From assembly GCA_028876585.1 (NCBI GenBank), contig JAGWRL010000291.1, positions 1-25,283 of the forward strand: a DNA stretch of 25,283 nt, read 5' to 3'. How positions within the stretch are numbered: position 1 is the stretch's first letter; each line of letters begins with the position of its first letter. The position numbers were made by a program, and so were the translations under genes. Positions 24,182-25,283 of the stretch are shown one piece after another. The notes under the pieces are model-generated. The model had not been told where the DNA came from. It saw only the letters and a program-made list of their open reading frames with translations, and made no database searches. The stretch is from Pseudomonadota bacterium. GTDB lineage: Bacteria > Pseudomonadota > Alphaproteobacteria > Rhizobiales > Beijerinckiaceae.

Positions 24182-25138
24182 GTGAGGCGTTTCGTTCTGT
24201 TGGCAATAGCGTTGGCGCTCCGCGTCGCCCCGGCGCGCGCGGATTGCGATGCGAGCCTGGTCGCGCCGACCTCTTTGCGCGCGGCCGAAACGGTCGCCGA
24301 CTACAAGCCGGTGCTGCGCGCCTGCCATGGCGAGGGCGGCGACAGGATCGCGATCCGCGAGCTGCGGCTCGGCGGCGCGCCGGCGTTGCTGCTCGCCGAT
24401 TCCGCGACGCTGGAGACCAGGCTCGAACGCGCCGCCTGCTGGACCTGCCAGGACGTCGCCGAGAGCGCGCTCGCCGACACCCGCATGATGCGGGCGATCG
24501 ACAGGGCGGCCGCGGCGCCCGGCCTGACGCATCGCAGCTTTCTCAACAACGCCGGGCTGACGCACGGCCAGAGCGGCGGCTTCTTCACCGGCGATCTCTG
24601 CCCCTCCTACCGGCCGATGGACCGCGCCTTCCTGCAAACGCTGCAAGGCGAGCGGACGCCGGTGGCGCTGTCGATCTCCGGCGCGTGGCTGAAACATCAT
24701 TTCGCCGATTACCGCTGGTTGCTCGACGCGCAGGCGAAGTCCCGGCTCGCCATCACCTGGATCAACCACAGCTACAGCCATCCCTATCGGCCGGGCGTCG
24801 CCGAAGGCGCCAATTTCCTGCTGACGGCCAGGGTCGACGCCGATTACGAGATTTTGCAGACCGAGCGGCTGTTGATCGCCAATGGCCAGACGCCGTCGCT
24901 GTTCTTCCGCTTCCCCGGCCTCGTCTCGTCGTCGCCGCTGATGCAGGCGGTGCGCCGCCATCACCTGATCGCGCTCGGCGCCGACGCCTGGCTGGCGCTC
25001 AACCAGAAGCCGCATGACGGCTCGATCATCCTCGTCCATCCCAACGGCAACGAGGAACTGGGCTTGCAGATCTATCGCCGCGACGCGGCCAAGGGCCTGC
25101 TGCCGCCGCTCAAACCGCTCGATGAGGCGCCGGAATGA
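24182..25138 (+). CDS. Exported polysaccharide deacetylase-like (NodB-fold) protein
   Basis: A 318-residue exported protein starting at GTG 24182 behind a G-rich ribosome site; the signal peptide is residues 1-20, ending ARA-DC. A NodB-type core is suggested by NHSYSHPYRPG (H196 and H200, the HxxxH metal pair), FFRFPGL (R243-F-P), and ILVHPNGN near residue 287. The first NodB motif, normally TFDDG with the catalytic and metal aspartates, is replaced by SISGAW (164-169), so the usual chemistry may be lost or altered. Extra cysteines C87 and C90 (CWTC) and C22, C48 and C140 precede the core. Such enzymes remove N- or O-acetyl groups from surface polysaccharides or peptidoglycan. It follows the autotransporter by 74 bases on the same strand and overlaps the next gene by 4 bases. 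Confidence 0.75.
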   Translation: MRRFVLLAIALALRVAPARADCDASLVAPTSLRAAETVADYKPVLRACHGEGGDRIAIRELRLGGAPALLLADSATLETRLERAACWTCQDVAESALADTRMMRAIDRAAAAPGLTHRSFLNNAGLTHGQSGGFFTGDLCPSYRPMDRAFLQTLQGERTPVALSISGAWLKHHFADYRWLLDAQAKSRLAITWINHSYSHPYRPGVAEGANFLLTARVDADYEILQTERLLIANGQTPSLFFRFPGLVSSSPLMQAVRRHHLIALGADAWLALNQKPHDGSIILVHPNGNEELGLQIYRRDAAKGLLPPLKPLDEAPE

Positions 25139-25283
25139 AGTCTTGGTTGCTCGCTTTCGCCCTGTTCGCCGCGCTGGGCTCTCGCGCCGTCGCCGCGCCG
25201 GTGGATATGAGCACGCTCGCCTGTCAGGACTGGCTCGACGCCAGCGAGGACGAGCAGGATCAGATGGTCGCCTGGCTGCGCGG
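25135..25283 (+). CDS. HdeA/HdeB-like periplasmic protein, 3'-truncated
   Basis: The first 49 codons of a gene cut by the window edge. A signal peptide (MKSWLLAFALFAALG, ending AVA-AP near residue 20) is followed by MSTLACQDWLDASEDEQDQM and VAWLR, the beginning of the HdeA/HdeB pattern of a cysteine, a short acidic DEQ stretch and a WL-containing helix. Enteric HdeA and HdeB are acid-stress chaperones of the periplasm; the alphaproteobacterial relatives are mostly untested. The start overlaps the preceding stop as ATGA, so it is co-translated with the deacetylase-like gene. Confidence 0.6.
   Translation, partial: MKSWLLAFALFAALGSRAVAAPVDMSTLACQDWLDASEDEQDQMVAWLR

Noticed and set aside
22146..24206. 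Long open frame on the minus strand, opposite the autotransporter gene
   Set aside because: Its product is Arg/Gly-rich low-complexity sequence with no domain, and the plus strand frame has clear signal, passenger and barrel. It is an effect of high G+C codon use.

Overview
The window looks like chromosomal DNA of a high-G+C alphaproteobacterium, probably of the order Hyphomicrobiales. The reasons are a TrcR/DUF1013 cell-cycle regulator, a glnK-amtB pair, a dimethylglycine-dehydrogenase-like FAD/GcvT protein next to a Pot-type ABC transporter, and a FecR-domain protein paired with a very large autotransporter. No genus can be named from what is seen. There are no tRNA, rRNA, CRISPR, transposase or phage genes.

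Positions 1-3042: the end of a Rid-family gene, then trcR behind a strong-looking promoter. TrcR converges, with only 2 bases between stop codons, on a metallophosphoesterase and glycosyltransferase pair on the minus strand.

Positions 3109-11768: a minus-strand block runs from potD-like through ATPase, two permeases, a lytic transglycosylase and an FAD/GcvT oxidoreductase towards the metallophosphoesterase pair. The ATPase and both permeases overlap by 4 bases each. An agmatinase/guanidinobutyrase-family gene is divergent from potD, and a perfect inverted repeat lies between them. Together they suggest uptake and breakdown of a polyamine, guanidino compound or N-methylated amine.

Positions 11888-13554: glnK-amtB, the standard PII protein and ammonium channel pair.

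Positions 13555-14961: a patchwork. A gene for a small c-type cytochrome with a C-terminal CxxCH has about 50% G+C by hand count, against roughly two thirds around it, and an FNR/FixK-like box lies upstream. A small exported protein follows on the other strand. A 35-base copy of the 3' end of tex lies about 590 bases beyond the real tex end.

Positions 14962-25283: tex on the minus strand, then a plus-strand group: an exported cysteine-rich FecR-domain protein, a 1947-residue autotransporter starting 3 bases after it, an exported polysaccharide-deacetylase-like protein, and the start of an HdeA/HdeB-like gene. The FecR-autotransporter unit is the best candidate here for a poorly described system. 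Its passenger has a modular repeat of about 114 residues, and its promoter region holds a CtrA-like box and three GANTC sites.
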